Below, one piece after another: positions 1 through 8,077 of a stretch of DNA of 64,000 bases. A model generated the notes under the pieces. The model was not told the DNA's origin and made no database searches. It worked only from the letters and a program-made list of their open reading frames with translations. Position 1 is the stretch's first letter; the number at the start of each line of letters is the position of its first letter. Source of the stretch: Haladaptatus sp964399275. Lineage in GTDB: Archaea > Halobacteriota > Halobacteria > Halobacteriales > Haladaptataceae. A program made the translations under genes and the position numbers. The stretch spans positions 39,558-103,557 of the forward strand of contig CAYNQM010000002.1 in NCBI GenBank assembly GCA_964399275.1, written 5' to 3'.

Positions 1-437
1 ACTGAAAGGGGGTTAGGGAGCCCGGCGACTATCGTTTGGAGGTCTTCAGCATCGCCGACAGCTTCGACAATCATCTCGCCCTCTGCCCCATATTCGATGG
101 GTGACACCACCAAAATATCGGTGTTGACGAAGAGCTCTCGGAATCGATGTGAGTGTTCGCAGACCGTTTCTTTGAGGTATATGTAAAAATTGCTGTCGTT
201 GACCGGTGTTATATCGTATTTGCGAATCGTGTCTACGGCATCGAGTGCAGTGAGGTAGTCGTCACACTTCTCGTAGACATCACCAACAATCTGGAAGAGG
301 GTGGTGACGTATTCCGGGTTCGAGAAATTCCAATGGCGCAGATACGCACGTCGAAGGGAATCTTGCTCGGCAAGGAATTGCTGCATTGGGTGGCGTAGTT
401 TGACCGGGAATTGCAGTCGTAATTGGAGGCGTCTCAT
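1..437 (-). CDS. bat-family HTH transcription regulator, N-terminal part (runs off the window)
   Basis: About 145 residues are visible, starting from the ATG at 437-435 and running off the left edge, so the HTH domain itself is not seen. The visible part matches the N-terminal sensor half of haloarchaeal bacterio-opsin-activator-like regulators: an opening RLQLRLQFPVKLRHPM stretch, a W-N-F-S segment, a YDITPVNDSNFYIYL core, and a V-V-S-P-I-E-Y motif followed by an AGLPNPL end. A TATA-like TTTATATAA lies at about 461-470, some 27 nt before the ATG, fitting a leaderless transcript. It is divergent from the P450 at 524 and is a candidate regulator of it (inference). The start is chosen by family-like sequence and the TATA spacing. 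Confidence 0.75.
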   Translation of the reverse strand, partial: MRRLQLRLQFPVKLRHPMQQFLAEQDSLRRAYLRHWNFSNPEYVTTLFQIVGDVYEKCDDYLTALDAVDTIRKYDITPVNDSNFYIYLKETVCEHSHRFRELFVNTDILVVSPIEYGAEGEMIVEAVGDAEDLQTIVAGLPNPLS

Positions 438-473
438 TATTCACAAATGAAACGGTCATGTTATATAAATGGA

Positions 474-485
474 CGGACGTGTCCG
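474..485. promoter_or_regulatory. inverted repeat between divergent regulator and P450 genes
   Basis: CGGAC-GT-GTCCG forms a perfect 5-bp-arm inverted repeat directly beside the TATA box (461-470) of the leftward regulator, inside the 86-bp divergent spacer. It could be an operator for either gene; no direct proof. Confidence 0.35.
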
Positions 486-508
486 ACACAACACCATAGT
501 TCGCGGGG

Positions 509-523
509 ACGAATTTAATTCGT
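509..523. promoter_or_regulatory. 15-bp palindrome abutting the P450 start codon
   Basis: ACGAATT-T-AATTCGT is a perfect palindrome whose last base is immediately before the ATG at 524. In a leaderless or short-leader transcript this spot covers the transcription start, a typical archaeal repressor position. Role inferred. Confidence 0.4.
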
Positions 524-1852
524 ATGAGTTCCAAAAGGAATTACCCTCCTGGACCGGACGGCTTGCCGATTGTGGGAAACACAGTCGAGTTTAGCCGTGA
601 CACCATCGGGTTCTTTGAAGAACTACGGGACGAGTACGGCCAAATAGCAAGCTATGTCCTATTTGGCACCGATGCCTGCATGGTTGCAGACCCGGAGTCA
701 ATTCGAGAAGTTCTCCTCGAAAATAACGACGTCTACGCAAAAGGCGACGTGCTCATCCAGAGCCTCGGTGAGGCTATGGGAGAGGGTATACCGCTGATAG
801 AGGGCGAACGGTGGGAACGTCAGCGCGACCATATTCAACCAGTGTTCTACCGAAGTCGGTTAGATACCTACGTTCCTGCGATGCGCACCACCGCCGCGAC
901 GATAATCGATGGCTGGAGCGACGGAACCGTCGTTGACGTATACGACGCGATGAGTAGAACGACGATGGGGGTGCTTGGACGGACGCTTTTCGGTGTCGAT
1001 GTCGCTGACGAACCAGTCATCGCGGAAGCGTCGAAAGCTATCCTTGACCGATTCGACACCAGCCGATTCTGGTCGTTCCTGCCGGATCGTATTCCAACAC
1101 CGACGAATCGCCGATACAGAAGGGAAATCAATCAACTTCGGCAGTTTGTCGAGGAGTTGGCACAACAGCGTCGCAACTATGCCCCGGACGAGCGTGGCGA
1201 TGACCTATTATCGATTCTGGTTGGACTCGTCGAGACCGGTGACCTATCGTGGGACGAATTGAGTGACAACATGATTGCGTTCCTTTTCGCCGGGCACGAG
1301 ACCACCGCACTCGGACTCTCATACACGCTACTCTGCCTTGCCCAGCGCCCCGACGAGCAGGCTCGGATTCGCGCGGAAGTAGATTCAACCTGTGACGGGG
1401 AAATTGTAGCTGCGGATCTTCCGGCTCTCGAACGAACCGAGCGGGCTATCGATGAAGCGCTACGGCTGTACCCTCCGGTGTACTTTTTCTTCCGCGAACC
1501 GACTCAGGATGTGAATCTATCGGGATACGAAATCGCTAAGGGAACGACATTGGTGCTGCCAGCGTGGGTCGTACAGCACGACCCCAAGTGGTGGGACGAG
1601 CCGGAGGCATTCCGTCCGGAGCGCTTCGCCGGGGAGTCTGACCAGCCAGAGTACGCATATTTCCCCTTCGGTGGCGGTCCCCGACACTGTCTCGGAATGC
1701 GCTTTGCACGACTTGAGATGCGGATCGTTATCGCCTCAATTCTCGACCGCTACGAACTCGAACTGGTTTCGGATCCCGACCCCGATCTAATCACCAGTTC
1801 GACTCTTAAACCGGAGGAACCAATCAAAATCCGCGTCCACGAGCGAGCATAA
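524..1852 (+). CDS. cytochrome P450 (CYP4/CYP102-like clan)
   Basis: A soluble haem-thiolate monooxygenase of 442 residues. Landmarks in order: a proline-rich PPGPDGLPIVGN start near residue 8, the I-helix oxygen-binding AGHETT near residue 255, the K-helix E-A-L-R near 312, a PERF segment, and the haem loop FPFGGGPRHCLG at 380-391 with the cysteine ligand at 389. The sequence type resembles the CYP102/CYP4-like group, as does the P450 at 8370, and differs from the shorter pair at 2841 and 4202. It is the first gene of the putative specialised-metabolite locus. Substrate and redox partner are not evident; no ferredoxin or reductase gene lies nearby. Confidence 0.95.
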   Translation: MSSKRNYPPGPDGLPIVGNTVEFSRDTIGFFEELRDEYGQIASYVLFGTDACMVADPESIREVLLENNDVYAKGDVLIQSLGEAMGEGIPLIEGERWERQRDHIQPVFYRSRLDTYVPAMRTTAATIIDGWSDGTVVDVYDAMSRTTMGVLGRTLFGVDVADEPVIAEASKAILDRFDTSRFWSFLPDRIPTPTNRRYRREINQLRQFVEELAQQRRNYAPDERGDDLLSILVGLVETGDLSWDELSDNMIAFLFAGHETTALGLSYTLLCLAQRPDEQARIRAEVDSTCDGEIVAADLPALERTERAIDEALRLYPPVYFFFREPTQDVNLSGYEIAKGTTLVLPAWVVQHDPKWWDEPEAFRPERFAGESDQPEYAYFPFGGGPRHCLGMRFARLEMRIVIASILDRYELELVSDPDPDLITSSTLKPEEPIKIRVHERA

Positions 1853-2121
1853 ACGATCCCAATCCGAGCAGTAGAATTTCCACTGAACAGTTATCTTGGA
1901 AACTTGGATCGACGAAATAGAGCCACAAGAAGCGAACACCCCGACCGACTTCACCGAAGATGAGACGACAACTGCACACGAAGAAGAGGGTGTGTCACGG
2001 ATAGATGTCACAAATTGGTGTAATACGACGATGGCGATTTGGTGGGAAATCCCGGACGTCAGTAGTCCAATTTGATCCGTCACTGAAAAGGCACTTAGGG
2101 TGTCCGAACGAGCCATAAACT
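1853..2121 (+). other. intergenic stretch with a start-less open frame
   Basis: No convincing gene. A frame at 1887-2075 stays open for 62 codons (acidic, ending in a WWEIPDVSSPI stretch) but has no ATG near its beginning. It could be the decayed 3' end of a lost gene. The rest is the promoter region of the regulator at 2122. Confidence 0.3.
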
Positions 2122-2787
2122 ATGGCTGTCGTCGTCGAACTCCTCCTACCCTCTCAAGATCTACCGTTAGTCGAGTTGGCAGGGTCGATTCCGAGCAACG
2201 AGATTTCAATCGAGAATGGGGTGGTTCTTGAAAACGAACGATACTTCCTCCTCGCCACCATCGCAGTGAACTCACACGATACATTCGAGGACGGACTGGA
2301 TGATCAGAATAAAATCATCGACTGGACACCGATTGGTCAGACGCACGATAGATGGTTCTATCAGCTACTCCTCGACGACCACCCATCTCTCTACGACGTA
2401 TACGACCCGACCCAAATCGATGCTGTATCGATCGAGTCAACAGTAACAGATCTGGGATGGATTCAGCGACTACTGTTCTCCGACTACGACGAGTTCGGCA
2501 AGTTCCAGCAAGAATGTGAACAAGCAGACATCTCGTTCAGACTGCTCAATATCTCTTCGAATCCCGAAACCGGAGAGAGCGTACTCCAGTCTGGACTTAC
2601 TGACCGGCAGTACGAGGCATTAACCATCGCCTTTACTCAAGGGTACTACGACTCCCCACGACACACGTCAACTAAAGAAATCGCTGAGGAATTGGATGTC
2701 TCTGCTCCGGCCGTCTCAAAATTACTCAAACGGGCTGAGCGCCAACTCGTTGGTCGGGCAATTGGATCGGAGAGTCATATTAAATAG
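2122..2787 (+). CDS. bat-family HTH transcription regulator
   Basis: 221 residues. The N-terminal two thirds is a variable sensor-like domain. The C-terminal ~55 residues are the HTH-10 (bat) DNA-binding domain: LTDRQYEALTIAFTQGYYDS, then TSTKEIAEELDVSAPAVSKL as the helix-turn-helix, and a final RAERQLVG segment. Cytoplasmic one-component regulator by family. It lies between the first P450 and the tandem P450 pair. Its own 3' end was copied by the duplication that made the second P450 (see 4060-4148). A palindrome that starts one base after its stop codon is conserved before both P450s and is a plausible target (inference). Confidence 0.9.
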   Translation: MAVVVELLLPSQDLPLVELAGSIPSNEISIENGVVLENERYFLLATIAVNSHDTFEDGLDDQNKIIDWTPIGQTHDRWFYQLLLDDHPSLYDVYDPTQIDAVSIESTVTDLGWIQRLLFSDYDEFGKFQQECEQADISFRLLNISSNPETGESVLQSGLTDRQYEALTIAFTQGYYDSPRHTSTKEIAEELDVSAPAVSKLLKRAERQLVGRAIGSESHIK

Positions 2788-2801
2788 GTTAATCAATTAA
2801 C
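2788..2801. promoter_or_regulatory. conserved palindrome upstream of P450 copy 1
   Basis: GTTAAT-CA-ATTAAC, 6-bp arms, ends 39 nt before the P450 ATG at 2841. The identical element sits at the identical distance before the second P450 (4149-4162). A/T-rich sequence between it and the ATG (TTTTTTCCTATCAATAATTC) contains the likely TATA box. Confidence 0.5.
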
Positions 2802-2840
2802 ATCAATTTTTTCCTATCAATAATTCATTCATCCAACTTG

Positions 2841-4016
2841 ATGTCCAACGAAACAGAATTGAACGAGCCTTTCCCGGACAGTCTTGGCACAGCCGAACGG
2901 CGTTTAGACCCCTTCCCCTGGTACGAAACGATGCGGGAGAACGAACCGGTTCGCTACGACGAAGACCGGCAGTGTTGGGACGTGTTCCGCTACGATGACG
3001 TCAAGCGTGTTCTTTCGGATCACGAAATTTTTTCCTCCGCGGGTGCTTCCGATTTCGATCCGATCGATCCGGAGGGTACGCTTGGAACTACCTTGCTTGA
3101 CGTTAATCCTCCGGAACACGATCGCATCCGAGACGTCGTTGACGAGTTCTTCGAGCCCGGCAATCTTCGAGAACTCCGTCCGTCCATCAGGTCGATCGTG
3201 GACGACCAACTCGACCGGGCACTTGCAGACGGGCCGAATGTCGATGTCATCCCGGAAGTGACCGCTCCGATTACCGTCCTTACGATCTCTCACATTCTCG
3301 GTCTCTCTTCCGACCAACGAGACGCTTTCCGGCAGTTTTCATGGTCGATGAACGCCGACGACGTCGATCTTGCCCAAACATTCGAGCTGATGCGCAACTA
3401 CTTCGAGGGGCTCATCCAGGATCGTCGGCAGAACCCTCAAGACGACCTCCTTTCGGTACTCGCAGATCCGGAGACGCCGCTCTCCGATGAGGAGCGAACC
3501 ATGTTCTGTATCCTGCTGTTTCTAGCGGGGCACGAGACGACGACCCATGCCATCGGGAACACGCTCTGGACGCTCGAAGAGAATGGCCTCTACGAGGCGT
3601 TGCGTGACGGCGATATCGACCGGAAACAGACGTTCGAAGAGCTTCTCAGGTACCGAGGCCCGATCGATTCGATTTCGGGCCGCCGCACGACTGAGGAGGT
3701 CGAACTGAACGGGACAGTAATCCCTGCCGACGAGCGCGTGACGTCGTGGGTTGCTTCGGCAAATCGAGACCCGCGTAAGTTCGACAATCCCGAGCAGTTC
3801 AACCCCGAGCGCAAGCCTAATCCGCACATCGCGTTCGGAGCCGGTCCGCACTACTGTCTGGGAGCACCGCTTGCGAAACTAGAGGGTGATGTCATCCTTG
3901 AGGCCCTCATCGACCGGGTCGAGACGATAGAAATTGCGACGGACGAACTCGTTCCAAACCCCGGTGCGACGACGTACGGACTCAAGCAACTCCCGATGCG
4001 ATTCGACGCTAAATAA
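2841..4016 (+). CDS. cytochrome P450, bacterial class-I type, tandem copy 1
   Basis: 391 residues from the ATG at 2841; a TTG directly before it is in frame but is not preferred. Landmarks: I-helix FLAGHETTTHA, K-helix E-L-L-R followed by YRGP, and haem loop FGAGPHYCLGAP with the cysteine ligand at about residue 339. Length and signatures fit soluble class-I P450s of the CYP107/109-like type, which usually need a separate ferredoxin system; none is encoded nearby. It shares nearly the same first ~60 residues with the copy at 4202. Substrate unknown. Its position suggests oxidation of the same product handled by the methyltransferases (inference). Confidence 0.93.
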   Translation: MSNETELNEPFPDSLGTAERRLDPFPWYETMRENEPVRYDEDRQCWDVFRYDDVKRVLSDHEIFSSAGASDFDPIDPEGTLGTTLLDVNPPEHDRIRDVVDEFFEPGNLRELRPSIRSIVDDQLDRALADGPNVDVIPEVTAPITVLTISHILGLSSDQRDAFRQFSWSMNADDVDLAQTFELMRNYFEGLIQDRRQNPQDDLLSVLADPETPLSDEERTMFCILLFLAGHETTTHAIGNTLWTLEENGLYEALRDGDIDRKQTFEELLRYRGPIDSISGRRTTEEVELNGTVIPADERVTSWVASANRDPRKFDNPEQFNPERKPNPHIAFGAGPHYCLGAPLAKLEGDVILEALIDRVETIEIATDELVPNPGATTYGLKQLPMRFDAK

Positions 4017-4059
4017 GCGTCTACTGCACAGTCTCTCGCGAAATTTGTAAGGATTGGTA

Positions 4060-4148
4060 GTCTCTGTCCCGGCCGTCTCAAAACTACTCAAACGGGCTAA
4101 GTGCCAACTTGTTGGTCGGGCAATCGTCTCAGTGATTATATTAAATAG
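4060..4148 (+). pseudogene. fragment of the bat-type regulator HTH, carried by the duplication
   Basis: About 30 codons (VSVPAVSKLLKRAKCQLVGR and a few more) match the last residues of the regulator at 2122, including the recognition helix region. There is no start or upstream domain, and the frame is lost near its end. It is a by-product of the tandem duplication, not a gene. Confidence 0.85.
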
Positions 4149-4162
4149 GTTAATCAATTAAC
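4149..4162. promoter_or_regulatory. conserved palindrome upstream of P450 copy 2
   Basis: GTTAAT-CA-ATTAAC, ending 39 nt before the ATG at 4202, exactly as before copy 1, although the bases between palindrome and ATG have changed. Confidence 0.5.
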
Positions 4163-4201
4163 ATTGCCTTTTTCCTATCAATAGTCCATTCATCTAACCC
4201 G

Positions 4202-5368
4202 ATGGCCACCGACATGGATTTGAACGAGCCTTTCCCGGACAGTCTTGATACAGCCGAACGGCGTTTAGACCCTTTCCCCTGGTACGAAACGATGCGGGAG
4301 AACGAACCGGTTCGCTACGACGAAGACCGGCAGTGTTGGGACGTGTTCCGCTACGATGACGTCAAGCGAGTCATCTCGGATCACGAAACCTTTTCCTCCG
4401 TAGGTGCCTCGGATTTCGATCCGATGGATGCCCTCGGAACCACCGTGGTTGACGTTGACCCCCCAGAACACGACCGACTCCGAGGCATCGTTGACGAGTA
4501 CTTCGAGCCCGGCAATCTTCGAGAACTCCGTCCGTCCATCAGGTCAACCGTGGACGACCAACTCGACCGGGTACTTGCGGACGGATCGAATGTCGAGGTT
4601 CTCTCGGAAGTGACCGCTCCGGTCACCGTCCTTACGATTACTCACGTTCTCGGTCTCTCTTCCGACCAACAGGACGCTTTCCGGCAGTTTTCGTCGTCGA
4701 TGAATCCCGAAGAAGTGGATCTGGCCCAAACATTCGAACTGATGCGCGACTACTTCGGAGGACTCATCCAAGATCGTCAACAGAACCCCCAAGACGACCT
4801 CCTTTCGGTACTCGCAGATCCGGAGACGCCGCTCTCCGATGAGGAACGAGTTTCATTCTGTATCCTGCTGTTTCTGGCGGGGCACGAGACAACGACCCAT
4901 GCCATCGGAAACGCGCTCTGGACGCTCGAAGAACAGGGCCTCTACGAGGCGTTACGTGACGGCGATATCGACCGGAAGCGGACGCTCGAAGAGAGTCTCA
5001 GGTATCGACCTCCGTTTTATTCGGTCTCGGGCCGCCGTACGACTGAGGAAGTCGAACTAAACGGGATCGTAATCCCTGCCGACGAGCGCGTGACGTCGTG
5101 GGTTGCTTCGGCAAATCGAGACCCGCGTAAGTTCGACAATCCCGAGCAGTTCGACCCCGAGCGCAAGCCTGACCCGCACCTCTCGTTCGGATTCGGCCCG
5201 CACTACTGTCTGGGAGCACCGCTTGCGAAGCTAGAGGCTGATGTCGTCCTCGATGCCATCACCGACCGGGTCGAGACGATAGAGCTTACGACGGACGAAC
5301 TCGCTCCAAACCCCGGTGCGACGACGTACGGGCTCAAGCAACTCCCGATGCGATTCGACGTCAAATAA
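4202..5368 (+). CDS. cytochrome P450, bacterial class-I type, tandem copy 2
   Basis: 388 residues, a close paralogue of the P450 at 2841. I-helix FLAGHETTTHA, K-helix E-S-L-R, and haem loop FGFGPHYCLGAP with cysteine at about residue 336 are all intact, so it should bind haem. Most changes lie in the likely substrate-facing parts: residues 72-83, the 150-170 region, and the segment after the K-helix (YRPPFYSV instead of YRGPIDSI). This suggests a shifted substrate or position of attack rather than simple dosage (inference). The start is an ATG preceded by the duplicated promoter region. Confidence 0.93.
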   Translation: MATDMDLNEPFPDSLDTAERRLDPFPWYETMRENEPVRYDEDRQCWDVFRYDDVKRVISDHETFSSVGASDFDPMDALGTTVVDVDPPEHDRLRGIVDEYFEPGNLRELRPSIRSTVDDQLDRVLADGSNVEVLSEVTAPVTVLTITHVLGLSSDQQDAFRQFSSSMNPEEVDLAQTFELMRDYFGGLIQDRQQNPQDDLLSVLADPETPLSDEERVSFCILLFLAGHETTTHAIGNALWTLEEQGLYEALRDGDIDRKRTLEESLRYRPPFYSVSGRRTTEEVELNGIVIPADERVTSWVASANRDPRKFDNPEQFDPERKPDPHLSFGFGPHYCLGAPLAKLEADVVLDAITDRVETIELTTDELAPNPGATTYGLKQLPMRFDVK

Positions 5369-5540
5369 GCGTCTACTGCACAGCCTCTCGCGAAATTTGT
5401 GGCTCTATAAATTTCGATTGAATACTTCCCTAACTTTGGCCTGGTTCGGTAGTAGAACAGGTATTTCCGACTTTTCTGATTCGCGGTGAATTCCGGGCCG
5501 TCCTATTTTATCACTGTGGTGTATGGGAATAAATCAAAAC

Positions 5541-5550
5541 CTATATGTGA
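5541..5550 (+). promoter_or_regulatory. TATA box of methyltransferase copy 1
   Basis: CTATATGTGA within AAATCAAAACCTATATGTGA, centred about 26 nt before the ATG, so the transcript should be leaderless. The block is conserved before copy 2. Confidence 0.55.
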
Positions 5551-5570
5551 ATTGTTGTTAGTTTCAAGTT

Positions 5571-6710
5571 ATGGCACAAAGTGAAGCCGAACGAGATGGA
5601 ATCTCCAAACTCCAACATGTGGTTGATGGGATAGCAGAAGCACCATCCGAAGCCGGACGCGATGAAGCTGCCAAACTCCGAGCAATTGCCGACGAAATCG
5701 CAGATGGGCCAACGCCGTACGAAATCATCAAGACGTGTTACGGCTTCCTCTCGACGAAAATCATTCTCAGCGCGATCGATTTCGATCTGTTTACCGTATT
5801 AGCCGAGGAGCCGAAGACCCGGGAAGAACTGGAGGATGAACTGGGACTTCACCCGCGGTGCTCGGCTGATTATCTCGATGCCCTCGTCGCTCTCGATTAC
5901 CTCGAACGGGAGGATGGTGTCTACCGAAATGATCCGGTGGTGGAGAAGGTTCTCGATGCTAACAAACCGGAAAGCTACATTGGCGGGGCTCTCGAGTGGG
6001 CGAATGCACACCAGTACGAGACCTTCGGGAAACTGACGGAGACGCTGAAGACTGGCGAACCCCAGAGTGGTTACCCGGATGAGGATGAAATGTTCGACGA
6101 ACTCTACGAGGACGAGGACAGGGCCGACGTCTTCACGAGCGGGATGGCCGGATTGACTTCGAGAGTGGCGAACCACCTCGCAGAGTCGTTCGAGTGGGAG
6201 GAATACGACTCGATCTGCGACGTTGGTTCAGCGAAAGGGATGGTTCCGGTGACGGTGGCCGAGCAGAACGAGCATCTCGAAGCAACCGCGTTCGACCTCC
6301 CTGACCTTGAACCCATCTCGGAAGAATTCATCTCGAAGAGAGGAATGGAAGATCGAGTGTCGTTCCACGCTGGCGACGCCTTCGAGGATGACCTGCCAAG
6401 CCACGATGTCTTCGTCCTCGGACGCATTCTCCACGACTTCGGCCTCGAAAAGAAGAAGGAACTTCTCCGTGCCACCTACGAGGCGCTCCCGGAGGGCGGA
6501 GTCACTCTCGTCTACGGATCGATGATCGACAACGAACGCCGCGAAAACGTCGTAGGGCTGATGACCAGCCTGTATACGATGGTCGAGTCGGAGAAGGGGT
6601 ACGACTACACGCCCGATGAATGCGAAGCGTGGGCCCATGATGTCGGCTTCTCCGAGACGGAGGCGCGGGACATCCCCGGACCGGAAACCGTGGTCGTCGC
6701 CCGGAAGTAA
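5571..6710 (+). CDS. SAM-dependent O-methyltransferase (COMT/hydroxyindole type), tandem copy 1
   Basis: 379 residues. Residues 1-45 are an unusual N-terminal extension made of two similar ~21-residue helical repeats. A winged-helix dimerisation domain follows (KTCYGFLSTKIILSAIDFDL, then a LGLHPRCSADYLDAL helix). The Rossmann SAM domain has motif I DVGSAKG at 217-223, FDLPDLEPI, the GDAFEDDLP segment, and the catalytic-histidine region RILHDF. Known members methylate hydroxyl groups of small, mostly aromatic or polyketide molecules. With the P450s next to it, the likely job is tailoring a hydroxylated secondary metabolite (inference). Confidence 0.9.
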   Translation: MAQSEAERDGISKLQHVVDGIAEAPSEAGRDEAAKLRAIADEIADGPTPYEIIKTCYGFLSTKIILSAIDFDLFTVLAEEPKTREELEDELGLHPRCSADYLDALVALDYLEREDGVYRNDPVVEKVLDANKPESYIGGALEWANAHQYETFGKLTETLKTGEPQSGYPDEDEMFDELYEDEDRADVFTSGMAGLTSRVANHLAESFEWEEYDSICDVGSAKGMVPVTVAEQNEHLEATAFDLPDLEPISEEFISKRGMEDRVSFHAGDAFEDDLPSHDVFVLGRILHDFGLEKKKELLRATYEALPEGGVTLVYGSMIDNERRENVVGLMTSLYTMVESEKGYDYTPDECEAWAHDVGFSETEARDIPGPETVVVARK

Positions 6711-6850
6711 GGCACTCAGTTGCTCTGCAGTAGCGGAGGTGCCGCACGGAATCCAGCGACTATCGCTCTATTTATTGTCCATCTTTTCTGGCTCACGGCG
6801 AATCCATGCCATCTTATTTTCTACCACGTCCTAAAAGTATAAATCAAAAC

Positions 6851-6860
6851 CTATATGTGA
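6851..6860 (+). promoter_or_regulatory. TATA box of methyltransferase copy 2
   Basis: CTATATGTGA at exactly the same distance from the ATG (6881) as in copy 1. The bases between 6841 and 6871 are almost unchanged. Confidence 0.55.
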
Positions 6861-6880
6861 GTTGTTGTTAGTCTTCCATT

Positions 6881-8020
6881 ATGGCACAAAGTGAAACCGA
6901 ACGAGATGGAATATCCAAACTTCAACATATCGTTGATGAGATAGCAGAAGCACCATCCGAAGCCGGACGCGATGAAGCTGCCCAACTCCGAGCAGTTGCC
7001 GACGAGATCGCAGATGGGCCAACGCCGTACGAAATCATCAAGACGTGTTACGGCTTCCTCTCGACGAAAATCGTTCTCAGCGCGATCGATTTCGATCTGT
7101 TTACTGTATTAGCCGAAAAGCCGATGACTCGGGAAGAATTGGAGGATGAGCTGGGACTTCACCCGCGGTGCTCGGCTGATTATCTTGACTCCCTCGTCGC
7201 TCTCGGTTACCTCAAACGGGAGGACGGAGTCTACCGAAATGATCCAGTGGTGGATCAGGTGATGGACGCTGGCAAACCGGAAAATTACATTGGCGGGGCT
7301 CTCGAGTGGGCGAACGCACACCAGTACGAGGTTTTCGGAAAACTGACGGAGACGCTGAAGACTGGCGAGCCTCAGAGCGGTTACTTGGACGAGGATGAGA
7401 TGTTCGACGAAATCTACGAGGACGAGGAGAGCGCCGACGCCTTCACGAGCGGGATGGCCGGATTGACTTCGAGAGTGGCGAATCAGCTCGCAGAGTCGTT
7501 CGAGTGGGAAGAATACGGCTCGATCTGCGACGTTGGCTCAGCGAAGGGGCAGGTTCCGGTCACGGTGGCCGAGCAGAACGAGCATCTCGAAGCGACCGCG
7601 TTCGACCTCCCTGACCTCGAACCCATCTCGGAGAAATTCATCTCGAAGAGAGGAATGGAAGACCGAGTGTCGTTCCACGCTGGCGACGCCTTCGAGGACG
7701 ATCTGCCGAGCCACGACGTGTTTATTCTTGGACGCATCCTCCACGACTTCGGCCTCGAAAAGAAAAAGAAACTCCTCCGTGCCACCTACGAGGCGCTCCC
7801 GGAGGGCGGAGTCACTCTCGTCTACGGATCGATGATCGACAACGAACGCCGCGAAAACGTCGTGGGACTGATGACCAGCCTGTATGTGATGGTTGACTCG
7901 GAGAAAGGGTTCGACTACACGCCCGATGAATGCGAAGCGTGGGCCCAGGACGTCGGCTTCTCCGAAACGGAGGTTCGGGACATCCCCGGACCGGAAACCG
8001 TGGTCATCGCCCGGAAGTAA
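6881..8020 (+). CDS. SAM-dependent O-methyltransferase (COMT/hydroxyindole type), tandem copy 2
   Basis: 379 residues, collinear with the copy at 5571 and without gaps. Motif I DVGSAKG, FDLPDLEPI, the acidic GDAFEDDLP loop and the catalytic RILHDF are all kept. Differences are mostly conservative and are concentrated in residues 87-150 of the dimerisation domain. Both copies should be active. Two near-identical enzymes could methylate two positions or form a heterodimer (inference). The promoter is duplicated too, so both should be co-regulated. Confidence 0.9.
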   Translation: MAQSETERDGISKLQHIVDEIAEAPSEAGRDEAAQLRAVADEIADGPTPYEIIKTCYGFLSTKIVLSAIDFDLFTVLAEKPMTREELEDELGLHPRCSADYLDSLVALGYLKREDGVYRNDPVVDQVMDAGKPENYIGGALEWANAHQYEVFGKLTETLKTGEPQSGYLDEDEMFDEIYEDEESADAFTSGMAGLTSRVANQLAESFEWEEYGSICDVGSAKGQVPVTVAEQNEHLEATAFDLPDLEPISEKFISKRGMEDRVSFHAGDAFEDDLPSHDVFILGRILHDFGLEKKKKLLRATYEALPEGGVTLVYGSMIDNERRENVVGLMTSLYVMVDSEKGFDYTPDECEAWAQDVGFSETEVRDIPGPETVVIARK

Positions 8021-8077
8021 GGCACTCAGTAGCTCTGCAATCGCGATAGTGCCGCACGGAATCCAGCGACCATCACC

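Larger units (their letters stand above)
2698..4048 (+). repeat. tandem duplication, copy 1 (regulator tail plus P450)
   Basis: This 1351-bp unit begins inside the HTH coding region of the gene at 2122 and ends about 32 bp after the P450 stop. It is closely similar to 4060-5400. Both copies end with the same GCGAAATTTGT. Confidence 0.85.
4060..5400 (+). repeat. tandem duplication, copy 2 (regulator tail plus P450)
   Basis: Second copy of the unit at 2698-4048. About 11 unrelated bases (4049-4059) separate the copies. Copy 2 has lost three codons near the start of the P450 and has diverged at scattered sites, so the duplication is not very recent. Confidence 0.85.
5471..6778 (+). repeat. methyltransferase tandem duplication, copy 1
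   Basis: Unit containing about 100 bp of upstream DNA, the methyltransferase gene and about 65 bp of downstream DNA. It is highly similar to 6783-8088. Boundaries are approximate. Confidence 0.8.
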
